From: CAZUMW01 sp964621615
GTDB lineage: Bacteria; Desulfobacterota; WTBG01; CAIYCZ01; CAIRTM01
Direction of reading: 5' to 3'
NCBI GenBank assembly: GCA_964621615.1
Contig: CAZUMW010000030.1
Coordinates: 1 to 57,692 of the forward strand
Length of the DNA stretch: 57,692 nucleotides
Position 1 is the stretch's first letter. Each line of letters starts with the position of its first letter. Made by a program: the position numbers and the translations under genes. Shown piece by piece: positions 44,505 to 52,307 of the stretch. A model generated the notes under the pieces. The model was not told where the DNA came from and made no database searches. It saw only the letters and a program-made list of their open reading frames with translations.

Positions 44505-45649
44505 GGGCTTCCGGGGTTTTGCGATAGCGGGTTGCCGGCTTTTGCTGCTAACATGCGCGACGATGAAACCATTGCCTGAATGCGCTCATCATGTTCGTAT
44601 TCCAGGGACAATTCGAAAAAGCGTATTGCGTCCGCATACTTTTTCTCCCTGAAACAGCAGTATCCCAGGCCGGACAGCGACCAGCTGCCCAGAATATCCC
44701 GGCGATATGAAATGCTCATATCTCTATCCGGCTGCTTTGCCAGATCGAGACACTTCTGAAAGTGACCTATTGCCGCACCATACTTATGCAGGCAATAATA
44801 CAGATGTGCCGCGTGGTAATGAAACAGGGGGCAGCGCGGAAGCGTTGCAACAGCCTCCAGGTACACTGCCAGCCGCTCATGGATATCGCTGTTTTTTTTA
44901 GTCAGGTACCAGCCCTGCAAGTGGTAATACAGCGCCCGGCACATATTCAGCTTGTATTCGCTGTGCTGAGCGCTGCAATTAAAAATAAGCTCACGCGCCT
45001 GCTGCAGAAGCGGCTCTGCACGTTGTGCAGCATCATGTTCAAGGTAGAGCTGCGCCAGATCGAGCATCTGGTATGAATCATCAGAATACCGGCGCAGGTG
45101 CTTTTGCAGGAGAGTGACTCTGCGTTCATATTTGTTTTTTTTTATTGCCTCAGTAAAAGGTGTGTGAATAATGCGTAGATCGTTGGCAATAATTGTGCTC
45201 GGGCTGCCCCGGGGAAGTTTTAACTCTTCATGATACACCCCTTTGAACCGAAGGCCGGGCAGGTTTCTGAACAGGCGCATGCTGCGCACCGGGGTCCAGT
45301 CGGGGTGCATGTCTAAAAGAACCCGGAACCCGAGCAGGTTTTTGTTTTTTACAAACTGCCGGATTCTGTGCTGGGCTTCCGGGGCAAGCCGCTCGTCGGC
45401 ATCGATCACTAAAATCCACTCGGCGCGGGCGTGTTCAATCGAAAGATTGCGGGGGGCTGAGAAATCATCCTCCCACGGGCAGGAAAAAACCTGTGCGCCG
45501 AATGAGTGGGCAATCTCTTTGCTGTTGTCATGCGAGCCGGTATCAACCACGATTATTTCGTCAACCGCCTCACGAATGCTTTCAAGGCACTGAGGAAGGC
45601 ATTTCTCCTCATTTTTAACAATCAGGCATGCGCTGACCCGTGGCGGCAT
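44501..45649 (-). CDS. GT2 glycosyltransferase with TPR tail (SunS-like)
   Basis: 382 residues. The GT-A domain opens 'RVSACLIVKNEEKCLPQCLE', has 'EIIVVDTGSHDNSKEIAHSF' and the metal-binding DxD at 83-85 ('LVIDADERL'). From about residue 180 the chain is helical with TPR-like units ('ILGSWSLSGLGYCCFREKKY'). This GT2-TPR layout is that of SunS, the sublancin S-glycosyltransferase, and of many LPS core glycosyltransferases. Its place inside the PqqD/kinase operon makes peptide glycosylation worth testing; saccharide synthesis is the alternative. Confidence 0.82.
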   Translation of the reverse strand: MPPRVSACLIVKNEEKCLPQCLESIREAVDEIIVVDTGSHDNSKEIAHSFGAQVFSCPWEDDFSAPRNLSIEHARAEWILVIDADERLAPEAQHRIRQFVKNKNLLGFRVLLDMHPDWTPVRSMRLFRNLPGLRFKGVYHEELKLPRGSPSTIIANDLRIIHTPFTEAIKKNKYERRVTLLQKHLRRYSDDSYQMLDLAQLYLEHDAAQRAEPLLQQARELIFNCSAQHSEYKLNMCRALYYHLQGWYLTKKNSDIHERLAVYLEAVATLPRCPLFHYHAAHLYYCLHKYGAAIGHFQKCLDLAKQPDRDMSISYRRDILGSWSLSGLGYCCFREKKYADAIRFFELSLEYEHDERIQAMVSSSRMLAAKAGNPLSQNPGSP

Positions 45650-45660
45650 GATACACCCCG

Positions 45661-45960
45661 TTATACCGCGGTTGCGGATACCGTAAGCAGGTTCCGGCTT
45701 TTCATATCCTCAATAAACGCTGCGGCATCAGCGCTCGCGGTTTCGGTGTCAACATCAAATGTCTGAGAAACATGCTCAATGATCTTCTGAACAGGCAGTG
45801 CGCCATCAGCCATTTCCCAGATGCAGGCAGCTGTCTTGTTCAGCTTCAAAACTTTTTCCCGGGCATCTTCAGTCGAGATAATCATGATGCCCTCATCCAG
45901 TTTTGTCCACACTGCATTTTCCTCGTTTCTCCGTATAAAACAGCTCTGCATGTTTTCCAT
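45661..45960 (-). CDS. PqqD-family RiPP recognition element protein
   Basis: 99 residues from the ATG at 45960, chosen for AGGAGG seven bases upstream. The PqqD hallmark is 'VLKLNKTAACIWEMADGA' (about 37-54), preceded by beta strands and followed by helices ending 'AAAFIEDMKSRNLL'. PqqD-like proteins bind the leader of a precursor peptide and present it to modifying enzymes. It overlaps the upstream kinase-like gene by 68 bases in another frame and precedes the GT2 gene by 11 bases. The likely partners are the two small peptides at 46942-47183. Confidence 0.85.
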   Translation of the reverse strand: MENMQSCFIRRNEENAVWTKLDEGIMIISTEDAREKVLKLNKTAACIWEMADGALPVQKIIEHVSQTFDVDTETASADAAAFIEDMKSRNLLTVSATAV

Positions 45961-46816
45961 TGTGCGCCTCCTGTTTTGATATGCAGTCCCAAAAGTTTGT
46001 TTCTTTTTCAAAATACAGGCGGTAATAGGGCACCTGAGTGCTCAATGCTGTAATGCACCGGAGTAAGTACGCAAAAGCGCGCTTCCGATCGTCAGAAAAC
46101 AGCGGCAGCGGCAGGAAAATTTCAGGCACAATCTTTTTCAACAATTCATCCGGGGTGCTGCGCTCAAGGCATGTCCTGTCGGATTTGTGAAGTGAGCAGA
46201 TCATTGACAGCGGCGCGCGTGTGTTGGTGCGCTCGATCAGTTTCGGGTTGAACGGTGCGCCTGCAACCGTTACTGCATCGTTCTGCATGGTGACAATATT
46301 CATGTCATCATGCAGAACAGAGAATTTTTGCGATAAGCGTGCAGCCGTGCTTTTCCCGCTCTCGGGCGGGCCGAAGAACACATATCCCCTGCTGTCCCGG
46401 ACAACGCCGGCGCTGTGGACGATAAAGGGATCAGCGCGCCTGCCGGCATCATGCATGACCAGCGTGTAATACACGCGGCACAGAAACCGGTCAAACAGCC
46501 ACAGCTCCTCCTGAACCATAAGATCACGGCTGATCTGCACATTGAATTGTCTGCTTCCGAAATCCCAGCGCCCTTCGAGCAGATTCGGCCCGAAATTCAC
46601 CGTGGTATCGCCTGAAAACGCATACCGTGTTTCAGATTCCGGGGGAGCAGATGCAATTGTTCCCGGGGGAACAATTGTCAATCGTATTGTTACATCAGGC
46701 TGTGCATCGGTCAGGTGCTCATGGAAATGCAATGAAAGAAGATCCAGCACACCCGCATCGTCACACAAAAACCGCAAAACGTAGTCGCCGAATCCTGTCG
46801 TTACGGGTTTATGCAT
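45893..46816 (-). CDS. HPr kinase-like protein (first copy)
   Basis: 307 residues. P-loop GPPESGKST at 149-157, then 'FSVLHDDMNIV' with HDD at 169-171, as in HprK. The pattern 'FLCRVYYTL...H.AGVVRDSRGYVFFG' repeats that of the paralogue at 43653 with the same spacing, so the two arose by duplication. The last 22 codons overlap the PqqD gene in a different frame. No strong ribosome site precedes ATG 46816. Families with this build appear next to PqqD proteins in several RiPP-like cassettes. It could phosphorylate Ser in the upstream peptides. Confidence 0.78.
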   Translation of the reverse strand: MHKPVTTGFGDYVLRFLCDDAGVLDLLSLHFHEHLTDAQPDVTIRLTIVPPGTIASAPPESETRYAFSGDTTVNFGPNLLEGRWDFGSRQFNVQISRDLMVQEELWLFDRFLCRVYYTLVMHDAGRRADPFIVHSAGVVRDSRGYVFFGPPESGKSTAARLSQKFSVLHDDMNIVTMQNDAVTVAGAPFNPKLIERTNTRAPLSMICSLHKSDRTCLERSTPDELLKKIVPEIFLPLPLFSDDRKRAFAYLLRCITALSTQVPYYRLYFEKETNFWDCISKQEAHNGKHAELFYTEKRGKCSVDKTG

Positions 46817-46834
46817 AGGTATACCGTTACATAA

Positions 46835-46876
46835 ACGAATAGCACTTCCCGCACAATATCAGGAAGTGCTATTCGT
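46835..46876 (-). promoter_or_regulatory. Perfect 15-bp hairpin between peptide genes and kinase operon
   Basis: Arms 46862-46876 and 46835-46849 are exact reverse complements around a 12-base loop. The hairpin lies after both peptide genes and 18 bases before the kinase start. Only TTTATG follows on the transcribed strand, so it is more likely a partial terminator, processing or mRNA-stabilising element than a full stop. Such an element would keep peptide mRNA more abundant than enzyme mRNA. Confidence 0.62.
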
Positions 46877-46941
46877 AATAAGGCTTGTTTGTTATTGTAA
46901 AGCTAAATAATTGAGAGGTTTTTTATCATTTTCCTGTAAAA

Positions 46942-47028
46942 CTACGAGGGACTGATTCCCTGTCCGAAGCTGAAAGATTCCTCCAAGTCGATTTCTTCAA
47001 TTATTGGCTTTTCATAGTGCTCTTTCAT
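46942..47028 (-). CDS. Putative RiPP precursor peptide B (28 aa)
   Basis: A 28-codon gene with AGGAGGG ten bases before the ATG. Residues 5-23 read YEKPIIEEIDLEESFSFGQ, identical to the same positions of peptide A just upstream, although the DNA differs at silent sites. The Tyr-x-x-Pro pattern and acidic body resemble leaders of lasso precursors bound by PqqD-type proteins, and a PqqD gene lies in the same transcription unit. The tail ends Ser-Pro-Ser; a C-terminal Ser is the target of HprK-like kinases in paeninodin-type systems. There is no Cys, and no Asp/Glu in the tail for a lasso ring. Confidence 0.68.
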   Translation of the reverse strand: MKEHYEKPIIEEIDLEESFSFGQGISPS

Positions 47029-47090
47029 AAATCAGTACCCTCCTTGTTCTGTTTGTGTTTGCCAAAAGATCAAAAAACGAATCCTCTTCG

Positions 47091-47183
47091 CTACGGCATT
47101 ATGGGGCTACCGGATTGTCCGAAGCTGAAAGATTCCTCCAGGTCAATTTCTTCAATTATTGGCTTTTCATACTGTTCTCTCAT
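47091..47183 (-). CDS. Putative RiPP precursor peptide A (30 aa)
   Basis: A 30-codon gene with a G-rich ribosome site (AAGGGGGGGG) before the ATG. It shares residues 5-23 with peptide B, differs at positions 2 and 4 (Arg and Gln for Lys and His), and diverges in its last seven residues, which end Pro-Ile-Met-Pro. A conserved leader with a variable end is the usual sign of a tandem precursor family. It is the first gene of the minus-strand unit that continues into the kinase, PqqD, GT2, kinase and peptidase genes. Confidence 0.68.
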   Translation of the reverse strand: MREQYEKPIIEEIDLEESFSFGQSGSPIMP

Positions 47184-47237
47184 AACACACCCCCCCCTTT
47201 TGCACAGTTGTATTTTTCGATTGTGGTTCATACTAAT

Positions 47238-47266
47238 TTTTTACATGTAAATAATAACGACGTCAA
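47238..47266 (-). promoter_or_regulatory. Candidate promoter of the precursor peptide genes
   Basis: On the minus strand TTGACG (47266-47261), a 17-base spacer and TAAAAA (47243-47238) lie about 55 bases before peptide A. The -35 box is near consensus; the -10 box is weaker. Confidence 0.4.
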
Positions 47267-47523
47267 GTAAAAATTTCCAAAAAAATATAATTTAATAGTT
47301 TTATGAAATATAAATTTCATTTACGGTTAATAATACATAATTAATGAAAATAATTAGTGTAAGCGAATCTTGGAGATTTATTTGTCTTTTTTATCGTTAT
47401 TACAAGCCTGTTCAGTCAATAGCATATATATATATATACTATATTAGCTGAAACGGCAGCTTAGGAGAGATGCAAAGAATAGACCGCTCGCATTACGGGT
47501 TTTGTGAGACGCGGTATGTGCGG
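47267..47523. other. AT-rich intergenic control region upstream of the peptide genes
   Basis: No gene seen. The gap 47184-47523 is far richer in A/T than its surroundings. It holds the palindrome ATGAAAT (47303-47309) / ATTTCAT (47314-47320), a (TA)n run near 47426-47440, and the promoter listed separately. It may bind a regulator or a silencing protein of the H-NS type; that is inference from composition. Confidence 0.45.
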
Positions 47524-49362
47524 TTACTGCAGAATAGCGGGTATATCTTTATGCTGAAGGCTGTGCATTATGCGCAGCAGCGCGCTTCGAAGCTCAGGGG
47601 ATGCCCGACGGGCTAGATCCGCAAGAAAGTCGTGCGCTTTTTCCCTCAGAGGATGGGGTTCTTTTGCAGGTTTGTTGTTAATCAGGGAACGGATCTGTGG
47701 AGCGGCTTCACGGAAAAGTGCAGCGCACCTGCTGTGTAAATCAGGATTATCGTTCAAAAGGGCGATGACATCATCACCGATTCCGTAATAGGCCCGGATG
47801 ATATCTTTTCCGCATGAGCTGTGTTCCAGTATGCGGTCGCGGAATGCCCTGAGCAACTCAAGATCTGCCTGTGCAGACGGTCCTGTTAGGACGCTGGCGG
47901 CAATGCAGCCCGAACCGGTGGCATTGTCGTATTCTATCTCGTCAGAATCGAGCTCGGTTACGGTGAATGTTTCATCAAACACGATTTTCCGCCGGCACAG
48001 CTCAATCGTTTTGTCACCGGTCACGGCATCGGGATATACTTGAACCCCCATAAAGATGGGGGTGTCTGTGTTGTTGACAAAGGTGTAGGAGGCGCTGCCG
48101 TCAGAAATCCATGTCCACATGACATCATCCGTTTCATCAAGCAGAGCTTCAGGGATCGTGTCAAACCCGATCCAAACGTCTTCGAAGTCTTCAGGTGCTG
48201 AACCGGGTATCAAGCCGGAAATTTCCTGGGCGGTGACGGTAACCGTGCAGTTATCCCCCGGCGTACATGAAACGGTTTCTATACAATCCGCATATACTGT
48301 GCTGTCGCCCCGGACTTTTGCGGCGTGCTCATAGGCAAGCTCGAAACACATGTCCGTGATTGTGCGCACCGGGCGCATGGTTTCGTACTGCTCGGAAGGC
48401 GGCGGGACGGTGATGCCGCCGGGAAGCTTTGCGATGTCGCCGGTTCGCAGCCACTGCTCAATGCTGTTAAGCGCTGTATCGATTTGTGAAGTTTTCGTGT
48501 CGCTTTCCATGAATTCTCGAAGGCTGTCCGATGACGGCAGCGACTCCATGAACGGGATCAGCATGTCCGCGATTGCGCTGTTATAGCAGCCGGGGAAGCT
48601 GTCGCCCGGCTCCTGCGCGAGACTGTTGAGCTCGTCGATAATCAGATCTGCCGGGTTGGAGCCTTCTTCGGCTTCGATATCCCAGAGCACAATGGGATAA
48701 AATCCTGCTGCAACGCTTGACTCGTAGTCGAGAGAAACGCCGAACGGCAGGGAAAACGGCATCAGCGAGAAGCTGGCTACCGGGCCGGCGCTGTACTGAA
48801 TGCCGCGCTGGATGCTTTTGAGCGAGCCGATGCGGAACACTGTCTGAGCCGATGAAATGGCCAGGGATACATGTGACAGTGCACCAGCCGTTGCAAACGA
48901 GGTGTCGAACGCGTCAATGGACAGTGTTACCCCGAGCAGTGACTGAATATAGGCTTTGGTGAGTATGCTGCCGCGGGGCGATTCCAGAACGCCGTAAAAA
49001 TAATCATAGCCGGCATACATATCAACGTTTGAGTAATTGGACTGTGCCTGCTGAAGGGCAACGTACATTCCCTCCGGTGCAAAATATACCACCCATGCGT
49101 AGGTTTCGCTGTAGGGATCATAGTTTTCAGAAAACGTACCGTCCCACCCGAGCCACAGGGTCCAGCCGTCAAAGGTCCCGATTCTGTTTACGGCGGTGCC
49201 GTACGTCAGATTTGCGAGCGCTTCGAGCATGCGCGATTTGGGAGGAAGCGGGCCGCTCGCCGAAGCGGGCTGGGCGCTAACAGGCTGCAGTGACAAAAGC
49301 AGCAGTGCAGCAGCAGCTGCCCAACACAGGACCGGGACACGAAACATGATATGTATGCGCAT
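47524..49362 (-). CDS. Large exported protein of unknown function
   Basis: 612 residues from the ATG at 49362, with AAGGAG upstream. The signal peptide ends in VSAQ. The first half is rich in aromatic residues ('FDGWTLWLGWDGTFSENYDP', 'AGYDYFYGVLESPRG'). The middle has a beta-rich domain with paired Cys ('CIETVSCTPGDNCTVTVTAQ'). The C-terminus is helical, 'LFREAAPQIRSLINNK'. No family is recognised. It precedes the peptide genes on the same strand, 340 bases away across the AT-rich region, so co-transcription is unlikely. Confidence 0.7.
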   Translation of the reverse strand: MRIHIMFRVPVLCWAAAAALLLLSLQPVSAQPASASGPLPPKSRMLEALANLTYGTAVNRIGTFDGWTLWLGWDGTFSENYDPYSETYAWVVYFAPEGMYVALQQAQSNYSNVDMYAGYDYFYGVLESPRGSILTKAYIQSLLGVTLSIDAFDTSFATAGALSHVSLAISSAQTVFRIGSLKSIQRGIQYSAGPVASFSLMPFSLPFGVSLDYESSVAAGFYPIVLWDIEAEEGSNPADLIIDELNSLAQEPGDSFPGCYNSAIADMLIPFMESLPSSDSLREFMESDTKTSQIDTALNSIEQWLRTGDIAKLPGGITVPPPSEQYETMRPVRTITDMCFELAYEHAAKVRGDSTVYADCIETVSCTPGDNCTVTVTAQEISGLIPGSAPEDFEDVWIGFDTIPEALLDETDDVMWTWISDGSASYTFVNNTDTPIFMGVQVYPDAVTGDKTIELCRRKIVFDETFTVTELDSDEIEYDNATGSGCIAASVLTGPSAQADLELLRAFRDRILEHSSCGKDIIRAYYGIGDDVIALLNDNPDLHSRCAALFREAAPQIRSLINNKPAKEPHPLREKAHDFLADLARRASPELRSALLRIMHSLQHKDIPAILQ

Positions 49363-49573
49363 AAAAAGCTCCTTTACCGCTAATGAGGTGGCGATTGGTG
49401 CTTCCGGGGAATCAGGCAAACAGCGGATAGCCGGATATGATACCCTTATAGACGATTTTGTGATACTATCTTTTTATACCTGTTTTTGCGGTAATATGTA
49501 AGAAATTTTTTGCATTAATGCGATCGCCGTATTACAACAAGTAAACAGCAGTGTTAACTACAGGGGATGCTGT

Positions 49574-50287
49574 ATGGATAAGGAATCACTTGAGAGGCTG
49601 CACAGCTGTCTTATGCGCGCCCGCGATAAAGGCCGGCCGCTCAGCATACGCGTTGCCGGCTCAGATGATGTGTTTCACTCTGAGCTGATTGATGTCGGAC
49701 CGCCGGCGTGTCCGTCATGGCTTACCTTAAAACCGCTGGATCCGGATCACGGAAACGCCATTCTTTCGTGCAGCCCGTCACTGACTATTTCATTCGCTGA
49801 AGAAAGCACGGCAGGTGAAAATGACCGCTGTGCTGTTAAGGCTGTTTTTTTGCAGCGTGAGGAGCTCCCGTCTGGCTATATGGTGAAAGTGACATTTCCC
49901 GACAAGCGGCGGCAGCTGAGAATAGAGCCGTCCGCCCGTGAGCCTGTGCTGGTGATGTATGAAGCCGGCGGAAATCAGGCCGATGTTGTTGCCAATATCA
50001 GCACCGGCGGCATAGGGTTTTATACAAACACCGATGACTCGGTGCTGGCGTTCGGCGCACAGATGCCGGTTTCGCTTGTTCTGCCCAAAGAAGAGCCTAT
50101 TTTTTGCACGGCAACGGTGCGGTGGCTGTGGCCGGTAACAGACAAGGCAGGGGCACGGCCATCTACCCCATACCGGTTTTATTGCGGTATGGAGCTGAAG
50201 CCCGATGCTGCAGAGGATTCTGACAGAATAGTACAGTATATACAATATCGCGAGCGGGAAATAGTCCGCACCTGTCTCCAGACGTAA
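49574..50287 (+). CDS. PilZ-domain cyclic di-GMP receptor (YcgR-like)
   Basis: 237 residues. The N-terminal half resembles the YcgR flagellar-brake N-domain. The PilZ domain carries the c-di-GMP motif: Arg-rich 'KRRQLRIEPS' (about 115-124) and 'NISTGGIGFY' (about 141-150), the N/DxSxxG pattern. The C-terminus has 'YRFYCGMEL', typical of PilZ strands. It likely adjusts motility or envelope functions when cyclic di-GMP rises. No flagellar genes lie nearby. Confidence 0.84.
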   Translation: MDKESLERLHSCLMRARDKGRPLSIRVAGSDDVFHSELIDVGPPACPSWLTLKPLDPDHGNAILSCSPSLTISFAEESTAGENDRCAVKAVFLQREELPSGYMVKVTFPDKRRQLRIEPSAREPVLVMYEAGGNQADVVANISTGGIGFYTNTDDSVLAFGAQMPVSLVLPKEEPIFCTATVRWLWPVTDKAGARPSTPYRFYCGMELKPDAAEDSDRIVQYIQYREREIVRTCLQT

Positions 50288-50433
50288 AATGCGACTGGTG
50301 CTCTTCACTGCGCGGATGATGGTGGTCGGTTTGAAACAGCGCCTCAATATATCTTCCTGAATCATATGGTGCATCTCAATCTATAACGGTACCCGTTACG
50401 CTTTAATCACATAGCGGCTTTCCGGTACGTATC

Positions 50434-52179
50434 ATGCGTCCTGTATCTGTTATTGGTATTAAAAAATATGGAATTATTGCCCTGCTTTGTGCAGGCTTTC
50501 TGTGCGGCTGCACAAAGCAGCTGACGCTCACCATAGCTCACATCAACGATACCCACGCCCATCTTGATCCTGTTCCAGTTACTGTTTTGCTTGACGGCAT
50601 GGAGACCAGAGTGTGCGCCGGCGGGTTCTCCCGCATGGCGACCAAGCTGCAGAGGCTGCGCAAGACAGAGGAAAATCTGCTGTTTTTACATGCAGGAGAT
50701 GAGCTGCAGGGCACTTTGTATGGCGCCTACTACCGCGGCAAAGCGAACGCTGCGCTGCTGAATGAAATGGGGGTCGACGCACTGTGTGTGGGCAACCACG
50801 AATTTGATTATGGTCCGGGCGTGCTTGCCTCTTTTATCAGGGCGGCTGATTTTCCGGTTCTTTCGGCAAATATCGATGTTTCCGGCGAGTCCCTGCTGAA
50901 GGGCTCTATTGACAGATGGTCTGTCAAGACAATAGATGGTGTTCCGGTCGGGATTATCGGGCTTACCACTGAAAGCACCCCTGACATGTCAAACCCCGGG
51001 GATGGGGTAGTATTCAATAATGCGGCCGAATCGCTGCGCCGCGCGGTTTCCGCGCTTGAGCGTCGCGGGGTCGGGATCATTATCGCGCTCACGCACCTTG
51101 GCTACGAACAGGACCGCCGCATAGCCGGATCTGTTGGCGGAGTGGATATTATCGTGGGAGGCCATTCGCACTCACTGCTCGGTGATGCGATTCAATACGG
51201 GCGTGTGGCGGCCGGGCCCTATCCGACCGTTGTTTGCGGGCCGCGGGGAGATGATGTGCTGATTGTTCAGGCATGGCAATGGGGCCTCATGCTCGGCGTG
51301 CTCCGGGTAACCTTTGACAGCACGGGGCGGCTTGTTTCCGCTGAGGGCGGGCCGGTTATGCTTATCGATAAGCCATTCGAGCAGAAAAACTTAGATGGCG
51401 CATATGTTCCGGTGGACAAAGAAACAGAAAGGCGCCTCAGAACATTTGTTGAGCAGGCTCCCCTTGTTGAAATTGTTCCCGAAGACAGCTCTGTGCGGCG
51501 AAAGCTGCAGCCGTATGCCGCTGCGGTCGAGGATGCTTACCGGACGATAGTCGCCCGCACGGCAGAGCGGCTTGATTATGAACGGGTTCCTGAACGGGTA
51601 AAGGAGCCATCCGAGCCGCCTGCAGCCTGTCTGGCTTCACATGTTACTGATGCCATGCTCTGGAAGCTGCAGGCGGCGGGGCTGCCTGCCGAGGCAGCAC
51701 TCGTAAACGCCGGGGGGATTCGCAGCGGCATCCCAGCCGGCCCTGTATCCGCGGGTAACGTCTTCGAGGTGCTTCCGTTTCAAAACAGGCTCATTATGAT
51801 CGGCATACAGGCGGGCGACCTTCGCCATGTGCTGGAAAGGGCCGTCTCGCGGGCTCTCTGCAACAACAGCGGCGCGTTTCCCTATGTGGCCGGATTGCGG
51901 TACAGCGTTGACACCGGCAGCCCGCGGAAAGACCGCATTGTCCGCCTTGAACGGTGCCCCTCCCGCGCCGGCTGCATACCGCTCGGCGATCATGAGTGGA
52001 TAAATCTGGTGATTAACAGCTATATGCTTCGCGGCGGCAACGGCTATGGCGGCCTTGCTGTCCGGTCTGGATATATATATGACAGCGGGCTTATAGACAC
52101 GGAGGCGTTTGGGGAGTATCTGCAGATGAAGGAAACCGTTGCCTGTCCCTCGGAATGCCGTGAGGTATTGTATGAGTAG
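50434..52179 (+). CDS. 5'-nucleotidase/UDP-sugar hydrolase-family lipoprotein
   Basis: 581 residues with lipobox LCGC in the signal peptide. The N-terminal metallophosphatase domain shows 'IAHINDTHAHLDP', 'LLFLHAGDELQG', 'VGNHEFDYGPG' and 'GGHSHSLLG', the metal-binding residues of the UshA/CpdB group. The C-terminal 5'-nucleotidase domain shows 'NAGGIRSGIPAGPVSAGNVF' and 'YMLRGGNGYGGL'. It releases phosphate and nucleosides from nucleotides in the periplasm. A stretch near 310-330 is a charged linker. A MITE end fragment begins 13 bases after the stop. Confidence 0.92.
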   Translation: MRPVSVIGIKKYGIIALLCAGFLCGCTKQLTLTIAHINDTHAHLDPVPVTVLLDGMETRVCAGGFSRMATKLQRLRKTEENLLFLHAGDELQGTLYGAYYRGKANAALLNEMGVDALCVGNHEFDYGPGVLASFIRAADFPVLSANIDVSGESLLKGSIDRWSVKTIDGVPVGIIGLTTESTPDMSNPGDGVVFNNAAESLRRAVSALERRGVGIIIALTHLGYEQDRRIAGSVGGVDIIVGGHSHSLLGDAIQYGRVAAGPYPTVVCGPRGDDVLIVQAWQWGLMLGVLRVTFDSTGRLVSAEGGPVMLIDKPFEQKNLDGAYVPVDKETERRLRTFVEQAPLVEIVPEDSSVRRKLQPYAAAVEDAYRTIVARTAERLDYERVPERVKEPSEPPAACLASHVTDAMLWKLQAAGLPAEAALVNAGGIRSGIPAGPVSAGNVFEVLPFQNRLIMIGIQAGDLRHVLERAVSRALCNNSGAFPYVAGLRYSVDTGSPRKDRIVRLERCPSRAGCIPLGDHEWINLVINSYMLRGGNGYGGLAVRSGYIYDSGLIDTEAFGEYLQMKETVACPSECREVLYE

Positions 52180-52191
52180 GTACGATCAATA

Positions 52192-52270
52192 GTGTCCAAA
52201 ACAATGTAACGAAGCCGGTTCGGGCGGGGCTTTGCGCAGCTGCTGCAACAACTTCAAACGGTAATGGTTT
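52192..52270 (+). mobile_element. Solo left end of the MITE family (copy 3, partial)
   Basis: It starts GTGTCCAAAACAATGTAACG, identical to the first 20 bases of copy 1, and keeps the AAGCCGGTTCGGGCGG inner repeat. Similarity fades after about 80 bases and there is no right end. It lies between the 5'-nucleotidase and flavodoxin-like genes and is probably a deletion relic. Confidence 0.62.
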
Positions 52271-52307
52271 TCTGCTCCGGCTTGTCCGGGTTAAGGGGGA
52301 TATACAA

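Noticed and set aside
46835..46876. Calling the hairpin a full intrinsic terminator
   Set aside because: No T-run follows the stem on the transcribed strand, so only an attenuator or processing role is proposed.
46942..47183. Classifying the two small peptides as lasso peptide precursors
   Set aside because: The leader resembles those of lasso precursors, but the tails have no Asp/Glu at ring positions 7-9 and neither an asparagine-synthase-like cyclase nor a transglutaminase-type protease is present in the window.
47426..47440. (TA)n run considered as a CRISPR or microsatellite feature
   Set aside because: Too short and without spaced repeats; listed only as part of the AT-rich region. No CRISPR array was seen anywhere.
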